From positions 62,001-126,000 of the forward strand of contig NZ_JANTYU010000007.1 in NCBI RefSeq assembly GCF_024806835.1: a DNA stretch of 64,000 nucleotides, given 5' to 3'. Position numbers and translations under genes: made by a program. Shown in pieces: positions 45,168 through 55,205 of the stretch (positions are counted from its first letter, which is position 1; each line of letters starts with the position of its first letter). The notes under the pieces were generated by a model. That model saw only the letters and a list, made by a program, of their open reading frames with translations, ran no database searches and was not told the DNA's origin. Source of the DNA: Xanthomonas sp. 3793 (GTDB lineage: Bacteria; Pseudomonadota; Gammaproteobacteria; Xanthomonadales; Xanthomonadaceae).

Positions 45168-47660
45168 TCATTCGCCGCCAGCTTTCATGGCATCAAAGAC
45201 ATTCATCGGCTGCTGGCACCACCCACAGCCGCCGAACTCGGCATAAGCGCGCCCATGCGCGTTTTGTAGCCATCCGGATTCGTTTGCCGCGGAGTGTTGA
45301 TCGCCTAAAGACGTGTACGCCTCTTTCAGCACGACGTGGTACTGGTAGGCCTCAGTCCCATCCAGACGCGGCTTGAGCAGTTGCACGGCCTCGCTGGCGC
45401 GCCCCTCAAGAAGCGCCGTCCGTGCCTGCAGCAGCAAGACCAGCTCTGCCACAGAAGGCATCTTGGCCAGCTCTGGCTTAGCCATCAGTGCCTGCAGGAC
45501 TGCCTTGGCCGTTGCAGCGTTCCCCAGGCGCTGCCCCAACAGTGCCAAGGAAGCGGCAACTACCGCGTTGGAGCGCTGACTGAAACCATCCGCGCTTGTT
45601 GAGATACTCGCCAACGCCTCAGGGACCGTCGCCTCGATTGTCGCCAGGACTTCGGCATGCTGTCCCTGCGCATATTGCGCTGCGGCCGTGGCCACCAACG
45701 ATTGGCGGTAGCGCGTGGAAGTGTGCTCGATACCTTTGGAAAGACGCAGTATTTCCGGAAGCGCTTTATCGCTGCGCCCTTCATCGATATAGATGGAGAC
45801 CTGATCGAAATAGGCGACATCCAGGCGTTTTTCGTCCGGCCAGATGGCGTGCGCAGCCGCAAAGTCCCCCATCACAGCCAGGGTCACCGCTTCCCAGACT
45901 GCAGCCGATGCGAGGCCAGAGGCTCTGGCTGAGCGGAATGCTGCCAGTGCTTCCTTCTTTTTCCCCAACGCCAACTGCATCCGACCGAGAAGCTCCAATG
46001 CTAACGGGTCGTATTCGTAGCGGGATGAAGCGGCACTCTTGGCGTAGACAAGCGCTTCCCTGTAGCGATTACGCGCTTCCAGGGCATACGCGGTATTCTC
46101 GGCGGCAGCGAAATCGTCCGGATACAGATTGGCCATCTGCATCCATTTTTCGTATGCGTTTATTGGATCCTTGATCTGTGCGTACCACGCGTCCAAGTAG
46201 ACCTGCTCGCGTGGAGGAAGCTTTCCTCGGAAGCTGAGAGCCTTCTCCAGATAAGGCAATCCGAGTGATGGCTCTTCCAAATAATAGTTGCAGCGCGCTA
46301 CGCCTACATTGGCCAGCGCAAATGTCGGATCAAGCTCTACCGCCCTCATGTAATAGTCGCGTGCACGCAGATAATGCCCGGTGCCAAATTCGCGCTGCGC
46401 CAGTGCGTACGCGTTCAATGCATCCATATTTGCGGTGGACACGCGCGGAAGCGGTGCAGAATTCACCTTGATAGACGCCAGCGTTTCGCCAAGTCCTGCG
46501 CGCAGATTGGAGCTTACCGCGTCAATCGAAGACAGCAGCGAGCGCTGGCCGCGACCCTCGGAGTGATACATGTAGACCGTCGCCTGCGTTACAGGATCGA
46601 TCACTTCAACGGTCACACGAAGGTTGCCGCCAACATCCGCCACGCTCGGCAGTATCAGGGCTTTGGCGCCAGATCGAAGGGCAATTTGCGCACCCAGCGC
46701 ACGGTCGATCTTGGCACGATCGCTCTGCTTCATCAGTTCCAGCATGTCGTGCGCGCGTTTCTCGGACACGAGGTTGACGTGCTTTGACTGCTGGAGACTG
46801 AGTCGTAATGCTTGCTGCAACGGGTCATCGAGGACAGCGCTGTCGGTAAGGTTGTGCAGATCGCCGACCACCACCCAATCGCGCTCGGCGAAAGCGATGG
46901 CAGGCTCCGGACGACCGATGATCCACAGGATGCCTGCGGTAAGCAGGATCAATGCGACCTCCGTCATCAACGCCGCCGGCCGGCGCCACAGCGGCACATC
47001 GCGCCAGGCCTTCGCCGAGTTTTTCGGCATGCGCAGCGGGGTCAGGCCGACTTCGCCGACTTCGTAGATCTCCATCGGCGTGGGCACGCCCTTGAAGCGC
47101 CAGCGGCCGTGGGACTTCCACAGGATGCGTTCGGCGCGGTCGCCCAGTTCGCGTGCGGCGCGGTGGGTCAAGGATTCGGCCACGGCCGAGATCAGGATCT
47201 GCCCCGGCCGCGCCATCGACATCAGGCGTGCGGCAGTCGGTTTGGCCAGGCCTTCGACTTCCAGCGGTTTGGCGCCGATGCTCACTGCCTCGTCGCTGTT
47301 GCGCCAGGTCAGCACTTCGCCGACGTGCAGGCCCTGGCGCGCGCACAAGGTGAGCGCGTGGGCATCGCCCATCGCCTTGAGCCCGCGCGCGTAATCCAGT
47401 GCAAAGCCCAGCCCGTCGATCGGGCGGTCGAACAACAACAGCAAACCGTCGGAGCGGTCGATCAGGCGGCCGCGCCACTGCTGCTGCAGCTTGACCACCA
47501 AGCGGTCGTGTTCGCGGAACAGTGCCGCGGCGGCGTTGTCGCCGATGCGTTCGACCAACGCGGTCGAATCGCATAGGTCGGTCAACAGCAAGGTACGAAG
47601 ACGCGGGGCCTGCATCGCCTCCGACGACGCGTCCTTGCGTGCGTGGGTGCGGGCGCTCAT
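45168..47660 (-). CDS. Peptide modification system cyclase: class III cyclase-like domain, TM, TPR
   Basis: An 830-residue protein. Residues 20-200 form a class III nucleotide-cyclase-like domain with both metal Asp positions (D28 in LLLTDLCDST, D71 in RSDGLLLLFD) and the Arg of AARL (R145). The transition-state Asn normally four residues before that Arg is Pro (P141), so activity is uncertain. A membrane helix spans 230-249. A TolB/FlgO-like domain lies at 255-400, TPR-like repeats at 405-800, and a Cys-containing tail EFGGCGWCQQP ends the protein. I recall homologues named putative peptide modification system cyclase. It starts three bases after the diguanylate cyclase stop. GC drops from about 70% to 53-58% at the membrane helix. 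Confidence 0.88.
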   Translation of the reverse strand: MSARTHARKDASSEAMQAPRLRTLLLTDLCDSTALVERIGDNAAAALFREHDRLVVKLQQQWRGRLIDRSDGLLLLFDRPIDGLGFALDYARGLKAMGDAHALTLCARQGLHVGEVLTWRNSDEAVSIGAKPLEVEGLAKPTAARLMSMARPGQILISAVAESLTHRAARELGDRAERILWKSHGRWRFKGVPTPMEIYEVGEVGLTPLRMPKNSAKAWRDVPLWRRPAALMTEVALILLTAGILWIIGRPEPAIAFAERDWVVVGDLHNLTDSAVLDDPLQQALRLSLQQSKHVNLVSEKRAHDMLELMKQSDRAKIDRALGAQIALRSGAKALILPSVADVGGNLRVTVEVIDPVTQATVYMYHSEGRGQRSLLSSIDAVSSNLRAGLGETLASIKVNSAPLPRVSTANMDALNAYALAQREFGTGHYLRARDYYMRAVELDPTFALANVGVARCNYYLEEPSLGLPYLEKALSFRGKLPPREQVYLDAWYAQIKDPINAYEKWMQMANLYPDDFAAAENTAYALEARNRYREALVYAKSAASSRYEYDPLALELLGRMQLALGKKKEALAAFRSARASGLASAAVWEAVTLAVMGDFAAAHAIWPDEKRLDVAYFDQVSIYIDEGRSDKALPEILRLSKGIEHTSTRYRQSLVATAAAQYAQGQHAEVLATIEATVPEALASISTSADGFSQRSNAVVAASLALLGQRLGNAATAKAVLQALMAKPELAKMPSVAELVLLLQARTALLEGRASEAVQLLKPRLDGTEAYQYHVVLKEAYTSLGDQHSAANESGWLQNAHGRAYAEFGGCGWCQQPMNVFDAMKAGGE

Positions 47661-47663
47661 GCC

Positions 47664-48731
47664 TCAGCCATGCCCCGGAGCAGGCGCAGCGCCGGATGGC
47701 GGCGGTGCGAGCGCTTGGTGCATGGCCAGCACATTGCCGCCTTGCCGCTTGGCTTCGTACAGCGCGCTATCGGCGAGCGTGTACCAGTCGTTCCAGGACG
47801 CCTCCGCATCGATCATGCACAGGCCGACGCTGACCGAGCAGCCCTGCTCGCCCTGGTTGTTGCATAGGCGCGCTTCCACCGCGCGCACGATGCACTCGCC
47901 GATGTGGTGCACCAGCTCCGGGGTGCCTTGCGCAACCAGCACGCAGAATTCGTCGCCGCCGAGACGGCAGGCAAGATCGCCCTCGGCGATGACCGAACGC
48001 AGGGCATGCGCCACGTTCTGCAACACGCGGTCGCCGGCCAGATGGCCGAACTCGTCGTTGATGCGCTTGAAGCGGTCGCAGTCGATCAGGATCAGCCCGA
48101 CGCCCGGCACGTTGCCGACGCGTCGACATTCCTGCAGATACAGCGCCAGACCGCGCCGGTTGTGCAGCCCGGTCAGCTCGTCGGTGCGGCTGAGTTCTTC
48201 GGTGTGGTTGAGCTGGTGCGAGGTGACGTAGAGATTGTCCAGCGCCGCTTCCAGATCGTGGTTGCGACGGCGCAGCTGACGGATCAGCAGCTGCTCGTTG
48301 TTGACCACACGCACGATGGAGCGGCGCAGAAAATGCGCGACCATCGAAGGATCGTGGTCGACCAGACGCTGAAAATCGTCGTGCGCCAGTTCGATCAGGC
48401 GGCTGTCCATGGATGCGCTGGCACCGGCACTGCGCGCGTGATCGCCGATGAGCAGGCCGAGCTCGCCAAAAAATTCGCCTGGCCCCAGGTGCTTGAGCGT
48501 CAGGTCTTCGCCGAAATCCAGGTCGATCTGGCCACTGACCACGATGAACATCTGGGTGCCGATCGCACCGCGCTCGAACAGCGCCTGGCCCGCGGCAAGC
48601 TCACGGGGACGGCCGAAGCGGGCGAAAAACGCCAGTTCGTCAGCGGTCATCAACGCATGCAGCCCGTCCGAGAGCGTCTTGGCAACGCTTCCGGTCGGCT
48701 CAACTGCGCCTGCAGTGTTGTGGCAAGTCAT
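47664..48731 (-). CDS. Diguanylate cyclase with N-terminal cyclic-nucleotide-binding domain
   Basis: A 355-residue signalling protein. A CNB (Crp-like) domain covers residues 35-125, with phosphate-binding-cassette features GEFFGELGLL and R100-S101 (HARSAGASA). A coiled-coil linker (140-182) follows, then a GGDEF domain (183-340) with an intact RLGGDEFC active site at 258-262. The inhibitory I-site Arg is replaced by A249 (AEGD), so product feedback is probably absent. It predicts cNMP-controlled synthesis of c-di-GMP. The cyclase-TPR gene follows after three bases (TGAGGCATG), implying coupled expression. Start ATG 48731 is preceded by GGAAACGGG. Confidence 0.92.
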   Translation of the reverse strand: MTCHNTAGAVEPTGSVAKTLSDGLHALMTADELAFFARFGRPRELAAGQALFERGAIGTQMFIVVSGQIDLDFGEDLTLKHLGPGEFFGELGLLIGDHARSAGASASMDSRLIELAHDDFQRLVDHDPSMVAHFLRRSIVRVVNNEQLLIRQLRRRNHDLEAALDNLYVTSHQLNHTEELSRTDELTGLHNRRGLALYLQECRRVGNVPGVGLILIDCDRFKRINDEFGHLAGDRVLQNVAHALRSVIAEGDLACRLGGDEFCVLVAQGTPELVHHIGECIVRAVEARLCNNQGEQGCSVSVGLCMIDAEASWNDWYTLADSALYEAKRQGGNVLAMHQALAPPPSGAAPAPGHG

Positions 48732-48853
48732 CCCGTTTCCTTAGGCCGGCCCGCACCATTAGCCCGTGGGCAAATCCTACAGGAACCCCACGGCCCCGCA
48801 CCAGATCACACTCTTTCTCTCGGGAAAAGAGACGGAATGTCGGGTATTGCCGC

Positions 48854-48881
48854 AAAAAAAAGGGCCCGGTTTCCCGAGCCC
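48854..48881 (-). terminator. Intrinsic terminator of aceA
   Basis: Read on the minus strand, an eight-base GC stem (GGGCTCGG with CCGGGCCC, one G-U pair) and a four-base loop are followed by eight T residues, 44 bases past the aceA stop. Confidence 0.9.
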
Positions 48882-48924
48882 TCTCCCCCTCCCGGGGTGG
48901 CGAAACGCGGCGGCCCGCTGCAGG

Positions 48925-50220
<1,296 letters not shown>

Positions 50221-50528
50221 CTTGCGTTCTCCTGAAGAGGTACGACGGATGGAACGAGGAAGGAACGGCGCGCATGCGATGCACGCGGCATGGCGAGGCC
50301 GTCGTTGCGTCTGCGCGCAACGGGCGGTGTGCTGCATTGAGGTGAGGAGTGCAGGGGCACCATGGGTGTCGCTGCAATGCGGTGATTAGAGCGGCTACCA
50401 GAACGTAGCGAGCAGTCGTCAGGTGGGTGCGGACGGCGCGGAGGAACCGGAGTGTACGAGCGGCACATGAGGATTCCGAGCACCGGCCGCGCCCGCCTGC
50501 AGGCTGCGCAGTAGTTCTGTTGGCTGCT
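50221..50528. other. 308-base spacer between aceB and aceA
   Basis: It may hold a separate aceA promoter. I see no terminator with a T-run after aceB and no gene. Confidence 0.4.
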
Positions 50529-52145
50529 CTAGTCGATCAGGCGGTACGCCGGCACGGTGAGAAAGTCCGCCAGTTCATCGGCACGGCTGAGTTCTTCCAG
50601 CAACGCGATTGCCTCATCGATTCGCGTGGCGCCAGGGAGTGCCGTGGCTGTCCCCAGGCGCGCCGGCAATGCGCGCAGGGTTGCCTGCAGCAGTTGCTGA
50701 TCGATGGCGGTGCCGTCGTCCAGATGCTGGCCGTGATGCAGCCACTGCCACAGCTGCGCGCGACTGATTTCGGCGGTGGCGGCGTCTTCCATCAGGTTGT
50801 GGATCGGCACGCAGCCATTGCCTTCCAGCCAGGCGGCCAGATAACGCACGCAGACTTCGACATTACCTTCGAAACCGGCGCGGGTGATGGTGCCCGGCGA
50901 AGGCGCGATCAGCATGTCGCGCGTCACCTGCACATCGTTGCGCAACACATGCTGCTGATGCGCGGTGGGCATGTGTTCGTCGAACAGTTTCATCGCCACC
51001 GGAATCAACGCCGGATGCGCCACCCAGGTGCCGTCGTGGCCGGCGGTGACCTCGCGCAGCTTGTCGGCGCGCACGCGTGCCATGGCCTGTTCGTTGGCAG
51101 CCTCATCGTGGTTGATCGGAATCTGCGCGGCCATCCCGCCCATCGCATGCGCGCCGCGGCGGTGACAGGTCTTGATCAGCAGTTCCGAATACGCCTTCAA
51201 GAACGGTTGGGTCATGGTGACCTGGCCACGCTCGGGCAACACACGGTTGCGGTGCGCGCGGAAGGTCTTGAGATACGAAAAGATGTAGTCCCAGCGCCCG
51301 CAATTGAGCCCGACGATGCGCTCGCGCAGCGCATGCAGGATCTCGTCCATCTCGAACACTGCCGGCAGCGTTTCGATCAGCACGGTGACCTTGATCTGGC
51401 CGTGCGGCAGACCCAGCATCGCTTCGATGTGCGCCAGCGCGGTCTCCCACAGCGCGGCTTCTTCCATGCTCTGCAACTTGGGCAGGTACAGGTAGGGGCC
51501 GCGGTCCTTGGCCAGCAGCGCGCGGGCGTTGTGGAAGGCGAACAACGCCGCGTCGAATAGGCCGCCCGCCAGCGGCTGGCCATCGATATGGACGTGTTTT
51601 TCGTCCAGGTGCCAACCGCGCGGGCGCACGATCAGCACCGCACGCTCGGCTTCCGGGCGCAGCGCGTAATGCTTGCCATTGGGCGCATCGAAGCTGAGGT
51701 CGCCGCGCACGGCGGCGGCCAGGGTGCGCTGGCCGGCCAGCAGGTTGCGCCAGGTCGGCGCGGTGGAATCCTCGAAGTCGGCCATGAACACCTTGGCGCC
51801 GGAGTTCAGCGCATTGATGACCATCTTCGGATCGGTCGGGCCGGTGATCTCCACGCGCCGGTCCTGCAGCGCCGCCGGCAGCGCGGCGACGCGCCAGTCG
51901 CCGGCGCGGATGGCGTGGGTGTCCGCACGAAAGTCCGGCAGCTGGCCGGCATCGAAGGCGGCCTGGCGGGCACGCCGCTGGGCCAGCCGCTGCTGGCGGC
52001 CGGGCTCGATCGCCCGATGCAGCGACACCAGCAGTGCCAGCGCGGCTGGCGGCAGCAGCTCCGCCTGCCCTGCAACCTGTGTGGTCAACGACAAACCGGG
52101 CGTGGCGCGGTCGGTGGGACGTGAAGCGAAAGCGGTGGCAGACAT
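50529..52145 (-). CDS. aceB: Malate synthase A
   Basis: A 538-residue malate synthase that condenses glyoxylate with acetyl-CoA. Conserved features are GPTDPKMVINALNSGA with DFEDS, LYLPKLQSMEEA, KVTVLIETLPAVFEM and GLNCGRWDYIFS, followed by MGGMAAQIPI and the C-terminal catalytic Asp in HNLMEDAATAE. AAGGA precedes the ATG at 52145. It is divergent from a LysR regulator with a dyad in between. Confidence 0.96.
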   Translation of the reverse strand: MSATAFASRPTDRATPGLSLTTQVAGQAELLPPAALALLVSLHRAIEPGRQQRLAQRRARQAAFDAGQLPDFRADTHAIRAGDWRVAALPAALQDRRVEITGPTDPKMVINALNSGAKVFMADFEDSTAPTWRNLLAGQRTLAAAVRGDLSFDAPNGKHYALRPEAERAVLIVRPRGWHLDEKHVHIDGQPLAGGLFDAALFAFHNARALLAKDRGPYLYLPKLQSMEEAALWETALAHIEAMLGLPHGQIKVTVLIETLPAVFEMDEILHALRERIVGLNCGRWDYIFSYLKTFRAHRNRVLPERGQVTMTQPFLKAYSELLIKTCHRRGAHAMGGMAAQIPINHDEAANEQAMARVRADKLREVTAGHDGTWVAHPALIPVAMKLFDEHMPTAHQQHVLRNDVQVTRDMLIAPSPGTITRAGFEGNVEVCVRYLAAWLEGNGCVPIHNLMEDAATAEISRAQLWQWLHHGQHLDDGTAIDQQLLQATLRALPARLGTATALPGATRIDEAIALLEELSRADELADFLTVPAYRLID

Positions 52146-52195
52146 GTGGAGGTCCTTGTGCGTCCGGACCTGCACCGTGCGCCGCCAGCAACTAT

Positions 52196-52216
52196 TTGAC
52201 AAAGCAGTTTTATCAA
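52196..52216. promoter_or_regulatory. Dyad and promoter elements between aceB and lysR
   Basis: TTGAcAAAgC pairs with TTGATAAAAC on the other strand (eight of ten matching) across 52196-52216, a LysR-like interrupted dyad. The same TTGACA can serve as a -35 element for the LysR gene, with TGTAAA 18 bases on. Confidence 0.55.
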
Positions 52217-52263
52217 TGCTGTAAATAAGCTGTACTTATATTCAATCCGGAAGCCAGCTCCAT

Positions 52264-53220
52264 ATGGCGCCAACCCCTCGATTTTCCTACAAATCCGACC
52301 GTCTCAAGCCGCTGCGTGCGTTCTGCCAGACAGTGCGGCTTGGCTCGGTCTCACGGGCGGCTGAGGCGCTTTACGTCAGCCAACCGGCAGTAACCCTGCA
52401 GCTGCAAGCCCTGGAGCGCGATCTCGGCGTGGCCCTGTTCGAGCGCTCCGGGCGCCGCCTGGCCCCCAGCCGCGAAGGACAGCTGCTGTACGACATGGCA
52501 CTGCCGCTGGTGGAAAGCCTGGACGGGCTGGAGGCCAGCTTTCGCGAGAAGGTACGTGGGCTGGATGCCGGCGAGCTCAATATCGCCGCCAACAGCTCCA
52601 CCATCCTGTACCTGCTGCCGCGCATCGTGGCGAACTTCCGCGCGCGCCATCCGGACGTGCGCCTGACCCTGCACAACGCGATCAGCGCCGATGGCACCGA
52701 CCTGTTGCGCGAAGACGCCGTCGACCTGGCGGTCGGCTCCATGCTGGACGTACCCGCCGACCTCAACTACGCGCCGGTGTATCGCTTCGAGCAATTGCTG
52801 ATCACCCCGCCCGACCACCCGTTGGCCGGCAAGTCCACGGTCACGCTGCAGGATCTGTCGCCGTATCCGTTGATCCTGCCGCCACGCCGACAGGTGACCT
52901 ATCGCCTGGTCGACCTGATCTTTCAGCAGGCACGCGTGCCGTACACCGTCGCGCTGGAAGTGGGCGGCTGGGAAGTGATCAAGCAATACGTGGCGATGGG
53001 CATGGGCATTTCCATCGTCACCGCGATCTGCGTCACCGATGCCGATCGCGACAAACTGGCCACGCGCTCGCTCAAGGACTACTTCCCCACCCGCAGTTAT
53101 GGCGTGGTGGTGCGCAAGGGCAAGTATCTGTCGCCGCAGGCGCGTGCCTTTATCGAGCTGATCCAGCCGGATCTGTTTACGCCGCGCGGGTACGACGAAG
53201 GCGGCGATTCGGAACGTTGA
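52264..53220 (+). CDS. LysR-family regulator, probable regulator of the glyoxylate shunt
   Basis: A 318-residue LysR regulator. The winged HTH is at residues 15-75 (AFCQTVRLGSVSRAAEAL, VSQPAVTLQLQALERDLG), and the co-inducer domain at 95-300 resembles CysB-type binding domains (NSSTILYLLPRIVANF, GMGISIVTAICV). Divergence from aceB, with a dyad between, suggests that it controls aceB and perhaps aceA; its effector is unknown. Confidence 0.9.
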   Translation: MAPTPRFSYKSDRLKPLRAFCQTVRLGSVSRAAEALYVSQPAVTLQLQALERDLGVALFERSGRRLAPSREGQLLYDMALPLVESLDGLEASFREKVRGLDAGELNIAANSSTILYLLPRIVANFRARHPDVRLTLHNAISADGTDLLREDAVDLAVGSMLDVPADLNYAPVYRFEQLLITPPDHPLAGKSTVTLQDLSPYPLILPPRRQVTYRLVDLIFQQARVPYTVALEVGGWEVIKQYVAMGMGISIVTAICVTDADRDKLATRSLKDYFPTRSYGVVVRKGKYLSPQARAFIELIQPDLFTPRGYDEGGDSER

Positions 53221-53692
53221 GCCACCCGCATGCGTGCTGCCGTCGGGCTCGCCACGCGCACGGATGCCGCACGGTTCGCCTGCAAGCAGCCTCGCGCGGT
53301 GCAGCGCGGCTGTGGACCGGCGCTGTAAAGCGGCAGGTCAACCGAGGCGGGAACGTGGGATTGCCGCTTCGGTGCGCATCGGTGCGGGTGCTTGCCTGCG
53401 CCATTGCCAGCGCGCTGCAACGGCGCAGGCCTGGCGCCTGGAGCGGGAGCGATCATCGGGACCAAGGCGCCGCACAGGCAAGGCAAACACATCGGATCGC
53501 CGTGCACCGCTCGCAGGCCACGCTTGCGAGCGCCAGTCCTGCGCTGTGACACACGCCAATGCTTCTGGCCACGGATCAAGCTCTGTGTCGATGCAGTACA
53601 GTGCTGTGCGGCCGGTCCGCAGGGAAGGCCGGCCATGCCCACGCCGCCTGTCCTGCGGCCGTGCCGACGCAACCCATGGAAAAGCGAAGCAG
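53221..53692. other. 472-base spacer with no supported gene
   Basis: Sits between lysR and the antiporter. Overlapping GC-rich frames on both strands are extensions of the antiporter frame or its shadows. No operator or hairpin stands out. Confidence 0.4.
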
Positions 53693-54955
53693 ATGAATCC
53701 GACCACGTTGTTATTGGTGCAACTGGCAGTGATCCTCGGCGTGGCACGCGGATGCGGCGCGTTGCTGCAACGCGTCGGGCAGCCGCCGGTGATCGGCGAA
53801 ATGGCGGCCGGTTTGTTGCTGGGTCCGATCGCCTTCGGTGCCTGGTTCCCGCAGATGCATGGTGTGCTGTTCGCGGCCAAGAGCTTGCCGCCGCTGTCGG
53901 GCCTGGCCAACATCGGGGTGGTGCTTTTCATGTTCATCGTGGGCGTGGAGCTGCGTGCGCCGGAAGGCAACAAGGCGCAGATCCGCTCGTCGGTGACGGT
54001 CGGCATCGCGGGGATCGTATTGCCGTTGCTGCTGGGCCTTGCCGCCGCGCCTTGGTTGTTTGCGCGCTTTGCTCCGCACGGCATCGGCTTCTGGCCGTTC
54101 GCGTTGTTCATCGCTGCGGCGATGTCGGTGACCGCGTTTCCGGTGCTGGCGCGCATCCTCAAGGACCGCAACATGACCCGCACGCCGGCAGGGCGCCTGG
54201 CATTGGGCGCGGCAGTGATCGACGACGCCACGGTATGGATCTTCCTGGCGGTAGTGCTCACCCTCACCGGAAACAGCGCGCACGGCGGCGTGGCGTTTAC
54301 CGCAGTCGGTGCGCTGGTCTTGCTCGCCCTGGTGTTCGGCGTGCTCAAGCCCGTGTATGCGCGGCTGCTCGCGCCGCGCGCGCGCGACGGCCGCCATGCG
54401 TCCAGCGCATTGGTGTGGGTGCTGATCGGCCTGCTCGGCTGCGCCGCAGCGGCCGAATGGATCGGGTTGCATGCGATTTTCGGTGCCTTCGTGTTCGGCA
54501 TCTGCCTGCCGCGCGAAGACCGCTTGCTGGAGCATCTGGCCGAACGCATCGAGCCGCTGGCGATCGCCTTGCTGATGCCGGTGCTGTTTGCCGTCGCCGG
54601 CCAGGCCACCAGCCCCAGCGCGTTTGCCGGCGCCGGCATTGCCGGTTTGCTGCTGGTGATCGGCGTGGCGGTCACCGGCAAGCTGGTCGGCTGCACCTTG
54701 GGCGCGCGGCTGAGCGGCCACGATTGGCGCGACAGCCTGACCGTGGGCTCGCTGATGAACGCACGCGGCCTGATGGAACTGGTGGTGATCAAGATCGGCC
54801 TGGACAGCGGCGTGATCGGGCCGGACCTGTTCACCCTGTTGTTCGGCATGACGCTGGTGACCACAGTGATGGCCTCGCCGATGGTGGCCTGGTTCCATGG
54901 ACGCCGGTACGCGGACACCGCCGGAGCACTGGATACCGGTCGTTCCGGTCGCTGA
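53693..54955 (+). CDS. CPA2-type monovalent cation/proton antiporter (KefB/NhaP-like)
   Basis: A 420-residue membrane protein with about 12-13 predicted helices. Conserved stretches are QPPVIGEMAAGLLLGP in helix 2, FMFIVGVELR, SVTAFPVLARIL, the ALGAAVIDDATVWIFLA ion site with its Asp pair, GAFVFGICLPRE and LMNARGLMELVVI. No C-terminal TrkA-N domain is present. It probably exchanges Na+ or K+ for protons. ATG at 53693 starts right at the first helix. Confidence 0.92.
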   Translation: MNPTTLLLVQLAVILGVARGCGALLQRVGQPPVIGEMAAGLLLGPIAFGAWFPQMHGVLFAAKSLPPLSGLANIGVVLFMFIVGVELRAPEGNKAQIRSSVTVGIAGIVLPLLLGLAAAPWLFARFAPHGIGFWPFALFIAAAMSVTAFPVLARILKDRNMTRTPAGRLALGAAVIDDATVWIFLAVVLTLTGNSAHGGVAFTAVGALVLLALVFGVLKPVYARLLAPRARDGRHASSALVWVLIGLLGCAAAAEWIGLHAIFGAFVFGICLPREDRLLEHLAERIEPLAIALLMPVLFAVAGQATSPSAFAGAGIAGLLLVIGVAVTGKLVGCTLGARLSGHDWRDSLTVGSLMNARGLMELVVIKIGLDSGVIGPDLFTLLFGMTLVTTVMASPMVAWFHGRRYADTAGALDTGRSGR

Positions 54956-55205
54956 CGGGTTCTGCGACGTTGCGCGCGTGCTGATACCCGGCAGCGAGAG
55001 CATTTCGGCTATGCGCTACAGCAGCTGACGCTATTGCCGGTTGCGCCAGGCTGCAATCAACCAGGAGATGAGGTCCATGCCTACCGCTACCCGGAACGAT
55101 CCTGCCGCGACACCGGGCCGGCCCGAGCGCCCGGGCGGCCGCGTCGACACATCGGCAGATGCAGCCATCCGGCTGCGCTGACGCGTCTTGCCACAGACCG
55201 CTTCC

